From Natribaculum breve (GTDB lineage: Archaea > Halobacteriota > Halobacteria > Halobacteriales > Natrialbaceae), in NCBI RefSeq assembly GCF_023008585.1, contig NZ_CP095391.1:310001-374000 (forward strand): a stretch of DNA of 64,000 nt, in the 5' to 3' direction. Under the pieces are notes generated by a model that had not been told where the DNA came from, did not search any database, and worked only from the letters and a program-made list of their open reading frames with translations. The stretch's first letter is position 1. Every line of letters starts with the position of its first letter. Positions 61,332-64,000 of this stretch are shown here, in pieces. The translations under genes and the position numbers were made by a program.

Positions 61332-62321
61332 ATGGAGATCTCCATACGCGGGACCCCAGTTGAGATCACCACGAGCACGCTTATTTTTGCCCTCGTTGGC
61401 CTTGCACTCCTCGGGTATGGTGGGTACGACTACGTCCAGCAGTCGGAAGCGTTAGACGATGCCGTCGAAGTCGAAGCAACTGTCGTCGAAACATCGATCA
61501 CAGAGATCGAGAGTGGTCGCAGTGGCATCGAGTACGACGCCCAGATCGAGTTTAGCTACCAGTATCAGGGAACCGAATACACGAGTGACAACCTCGTTCC
61601 CGGGAGTTTCGACGCGACGTACGATACGCGGTCTGATGCTAACGCAGTGTTGGAGCCGTACGACGAGGGTGATACAGTAACTGCATACGTCGATCCCGAC
61701 GCTCCGAGCGCGGGATTTCTGGAGCAACGAACCTCACAGGGGCCACTGCAGTTCGTGGCTGTGGGTAGCCTTGTGTTGCTCGTACTCATCCTCGATGCTG
61801 TCGGCGACCCAAAACCAGGCCACGGGACGGACATACGGTCAGTGGACGAATACGAACCACAGCGGTATCACACGCTGTTCGGCGTTGACCGGGAGACGGT
61901 CAACCATGTCAGCAAGCAGTTACTCAAGGGAGCAGGAGTCGTCCTGCCGCTTTCGCTCGTCGGTGTGGTGCTCGCACTCATCGTCTCACAGTCAGGGTCC
62001 GGTGGCTCACCAGAACACCGACAGGTCGATCTGTTAGATCCGGTCGGCTTGCTGCTGGTCACGGCGTTTCTCGCAGTGGGCGTGTTGATCGCGGGACTGC
62101 TCCTCTACGGAATCTGGTCGTTCACCGAGTATCGGCGACTCCGCGAACGAATCCCGGAGCCGCGGCCACCGAGTCCATTCAAGCACCCGACTCGAGGTGT
62201 TACAATTCTTCTGGGGAACTACGATCTCGATACATACGGGAAACGGGTCCAACGAACCGGTTTTGCGTTTGTAGTCGCGCTCTTTCTCACTGGAGTACTC
62301 ATCCAGCTGTTTATGTTTTAA
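61332..62321 (+). CDS. DUF3592 membrane protein
   Basis: A 329-residue protein. Helix 1 (about 10-30), then a DUF3592 beta domain (about 40-130) with VEATVVETSITEIESGRSGI and FSYQYQGTEYTSDNLVPG, helix 2 right after it, a cytoplasmic linker, and three more helices. DUF3592 proteins are of unknown function. ATG at 61332 gives MEISIRGTPVEITTSTLIF; an upstream ATG at 61284 lies in the adjacent element end, so the gene start is close to the insertion and its promoter may have been replaced. Confidence 0.75.
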   Translation: MEISIRGTPVEITTSTLIFALVGLALLGYGGYDYVQQSEALDDAVEVEATVVETSITEIESGRSGIEYDAQIEFSYQYQGTEYTSDNLVPGSFDATYDTRSDANAVLEPYDEGDTVTAYVDPDAPSAGFLEQRTSQGPLQFVAVGSLVLLVLILDAVGDPKPGHGTDIRSVDEYEPQRYHTLFGVDRETVNHVSKQLLKGAGVVLPLSLVGVVLALIVSQSGSGGSPEHRQVDLLDPVGLLLVTAFLAVGVLIAGLLLYGIWSFTEYRRLRERIPEPRPPSPFKHPTRGVTILLGNYDLDTYGKRVQRTGFAFVVALFLTGVLIQLFMF

Positions 62322-62639
62322 ATCACTGACAAGTACTCGTGAAACGGAGTTCACAGACTCGCGAGGCGAATGCCACAGGGTCGTTCGGAACTCTTTGAAC
62401 GCCGTGATCACGAGAACCTTCGATTCTCGAACGACCAGACCCCGTTGATGAAGCCAACAATTCGTGACTCAAACGACTACGCGGCAACATACTGAACAGG
62501 TGAAGGTGACGGCACTGCCCGCGTCTGGCTTAGCGTTCAAAACCACGGGCAGTTGAATCAATTGAGCAATCGTGGCTGTGAGTACCACGGCCGGACTGCG
62601 ATGAGCACCTTCTTGAGACGAGCGGACCACCACCTGTTC
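62322..62639. other. Intergenic, no supported gene
   Basis: About 320 bases. A long frame from 62553 enters the next gene, but its first 29 residues are not protein-like. No obvious repeat, apart from a weak GAACCTTCGATTCTCGAACG palindrome near 62413. Confidence 0.4.
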
Positions 62640-63677
62640 ATGTACCAGGTCGGAATCGTCGGCTGTGGCGTCATCGGGTCGCGCCTCGCGGAGGCGTTCC
62701 ACGAACACGAACGGACCACAATCCGGGCAGTCTGCGACCGCGTCGTCGAGAAAGCGGAGTCGATGTCGACAACGTACGACTGCGAGGCGGTCACCGTGGT
62801 CGAGGACCTCGTCGAGATCGACGCGATCGATATCGTCTACGTGGGCGTCCCACCGAAGCACCACGCGGCCGTCGTCCGGTCTGCACTCGACGCGGAAAAG
62901 CACGTCATCTGTGAGAAGCCTATCGCGGAGAACGCAGCAGTCGGCCGCGAACTGGCTGACCGTGCACGCGAGAGCGACCGGACGACCGCGATCAACTTCC
63001 CGTTTCGCTACACGCCGGGGTTCGTCGAGATGCGCGAGCGGATCGCGGCCGGCGAAATCGGCACGCCGAAACGCGTCGCTCTCCGGTTTCGCTTCCCGCA
63101 GTGGCCGCGCGAGTGGCAAGCCGTCGACTGGCTCGCCGGCCGCGAGCAGGGCGGTCCGCTCCGAGAGGTCGGGAGCCACTTCGTGTTCGGTACGCAGGAA
63201 CTGTTCGGCGGTCTCGTCGACGTCACTGCGGACGTCCGGTACACGGCCCCAGAGAAGTACGAGGAGTCCATCGTCGGCACGTTCCTCGCCGGTGGCGATG
63301 TCGCAGGTGCCGACGCGAACGAGACGGACCGGGCGACTGTCGGAGCCGCCACCGATGCCGGCGGCGCTGTCGACCTCGACGAGAGCGTTCACGGGACTAT
63401 CGACCTCCTCTGTGACTGCGCCGGCGGTGAGGAAAACAGTATCACCGTCGAGGGGACCGAGGGGTCGCTGTCGCTGCAGGCGTGGCGCCGCCTCGTCGCC
63501 AGCCCCGGCGAGTCGGACGAGCGCGTGATCACCGAGGAACCGGGCAAGACGACGCTCACGCTGATCGACGAGTTCGTGACCGATCTCGAGGGCGGCGACG
63601 GTGACCTCGTCTCCTTCGCGGAGGCGACGCGCGTGCAGGCGGTCGTCGACGACGTCCTCGGCATCGACAGCATCTGA
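62640..63677 (+). CDS. Gfo/Idh/MocA family oxidoreductase
   Basis: A 345-residue NAD(P)-dependent oxidoreductase. Rossmann domain with YQVGIVGCGVIGSRLAEAFH, DIVYVGVPPKHHAAVVRSAL and the family hallmark HVICEKPIAENAAVGRELAD (EKP); C-terminal alpha/beta domain with LREVGSHFVFGTQELF carrying the catalytic-type His. An Asp/Ala-rich insertion (about 220-245) is unusual. Substrates of relatives are sugars, inositols and their acids. The ATG at 62640 was chosen over 62601 and 62553 because the Rossmann strand starts there. Confidence 0.9.
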   Translation: MYQVGIVGCGVIGSRLAEAFHEHERTTIRAVCDRVVEKAESMSTTYDCEAVTVVEDLVEIDAIDIVYVGVPPKHHAAVVRSALDAEKHVICEKPIAENAAVGRELADRARESDRTTAINFPFRYTPGFVEMRERIAAGEIGTPKRVALRFRFPQWPREWQAVDWLAGREQGGPLREVGSHFVFGTQELFGGLVDVTADVRYTAPEKYEESIVGTFLAGGDVAGADANETDRATVGAATDAGGAVDLDESVHGTIDLLCDCAGGEENSITVEGTEGSLSLQAWRRLVASPGESDERVITEEPGKTTLTLIDEFVTDLEGGDGDLVSFAEATRVQAVVDDVLGIDSI

Positions 63678-63721
63678 GAGATTGACCCTCGAACACACGT
63701 GAACGAGCGATTTGTCGCCGG

Positions 63722-64000
63722 TCAGATAGCATCGAACGCTGCCGAGAGGTCCGACTCGAGGGCGTCGACCTTGCTGCGATCGTACAGCGCCGCCGCGGGA
63801 TGAAACGACGGCACGACGGTCCGACCCTCGCGCTCGAACGTCCGGCCGTGGAGGGCAGTGATCGTTTCGTCGGTGTCGAGGAGTTCGTCGGTCGCGAAAC
63901 TGCCCAGCGGGACGAGGACGGTCGGGTCGACGCGCTCGATTTCGGCCTCGAGTACCGGCCACCAGGCCTCGATCTCGGCGACGTACGGGTCGCGGTTTTC
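63722..64000 (-). CDS. Uracil-DNA glycosylase, C-terminal part
   Basis: The last 92 codons of a gene that begins beyond the window. They read PYVAEIEAWWPVLEAEIERV, VLVPLGSFATDELL and VVPSFHPAAALYDRSKVDAL, the C-terminal half of a family 4/5-type uracil-DNA glycosylase, with the active-site HPAA motif visible. The N-terminal iron-sulfur Cys residues and catalytic motif 1 are outside the window. Stop TGA at 63722-63724. Role: removal of uracil from DNA in base-excision repair. Confidence 0.85.
   Translation of the reverse strand, partial: ENRDPYVAEIEAWWPVLEAEIERVDPTVLVPLGSFATDELLDTDETITALHGRTFEREGRTVVPSFHPAAALYDRSKVDALESDLSAAFDAI

Noticed and set aside
62469..63962. 497-codon minus-strand ORF
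   Set aside because: Antisense shadow of the Gfo/Idh/MocA gene running on into intergenic DNA; no recognisable domain.
1..64000. tRNA and rRNA genes
   Set aside because: No cloverleaf with conserved T-loop GGTTCRA and acceptor pairing, nor rRNA-like blocks, was found by eye on either strand; a covariance search would be decisive.

Overview
The window is chromosomal or large-replicon DNA of a halophilic archaeon (class Halobacteria, probably a Natrialbaceae-like genus). The coding sequence is high in G+C with very acidic predicted proteins. Families seen are HalX response regulators, bat-like HTH-10 regulators, HalOD1, halocyanin, a TAXI-type TRAP transporter and many IS200/IS605-type TnpB elements. 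No rRNA, tRNA or CRISPR array was found.

Layout. 1-8.5 kb: the tail of an SMC-like ATPase, an AT-rich gap with a dead IS630 copy, then a sensory block (RDD membrane protein, 7TM-PAS histidine kinase, winged-helix regulator, HalX response regulator, bat-like PAS/GAF/HTH-10 regulator, second histidine kinase). 8.7-11.3 kb: a TnpB element interrupted by a 78-bp palindromic element, plus another IS630 remnant. 11.4-25.3 kb: an intact metabolic island for an unknown hydroxy or sugar acid: MFS carrier, CoA-transferase, TAXI TRAP transporter, two enolase-superfamily dehydratases or racemases, a LarA-like protein, an IclR regulator, then SDR, cupin and fumarylacetoacetase-like genes in one overlapping operon. 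25.6-29.4 kb: IS630 remnant, membrane protein, stand-alone biotin carboxylase and a HalOD1 gene pair. 29.5-33.4 kb: three HTH-10 regulators and a winged-helix gene that share a 14-bp palindrome in their upstream regions, with an apparently intact IS630 element that seems to need -1 frameshifting.

33.5-38.6 kb is a scrambled accessory zone: an Imm49-like gene, a second large orphan gene, two copies of a short protein tail (possibly a decayed polymorphic-toxin locus), a RelE/RHH toxin-antitoxin pair, TnpB fragments and several kinds of palindromic miniature element. 38.7-44 kb: nitroreductase, Na/Pi-type transporter, UspA, then a redox/metal block (halocyanin with a frameshifted SHOCT tail, thioredoxin, YHS-domain permease). 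44.4-61.3 kb alternates host genes (GDT1-type exporter with an operator-like palindrome, cupin, OsmC, FNR-like oxidoreductase, aldo/keto reductase, twin zinc ribbons) with mobile DNA (three TnpB elements, an IS5-like IS, a Tn5/IS50-like IS with three related MITEs, an ISH3-like IS). The window ends with a DUF3592 protein, a Gfo/Idh/MocA oxidoreductase and a partial uracil-DNA glycosylase.

The most unusual theme is how the mobile elements sit. The Tn5-like IS, all three of its MITEs and the ISH3-like IS are each inserted at the apex of a CCCACGACT/AGTCGTGGG-type hairpin typical of the TnpB-element ends here, so hairpin tips look like shared landing pads. Other points worth checking are the regulator palindrome, the compensating hairpin arrays, the A AAA AAC frameshift site and the duplicated tail locus.
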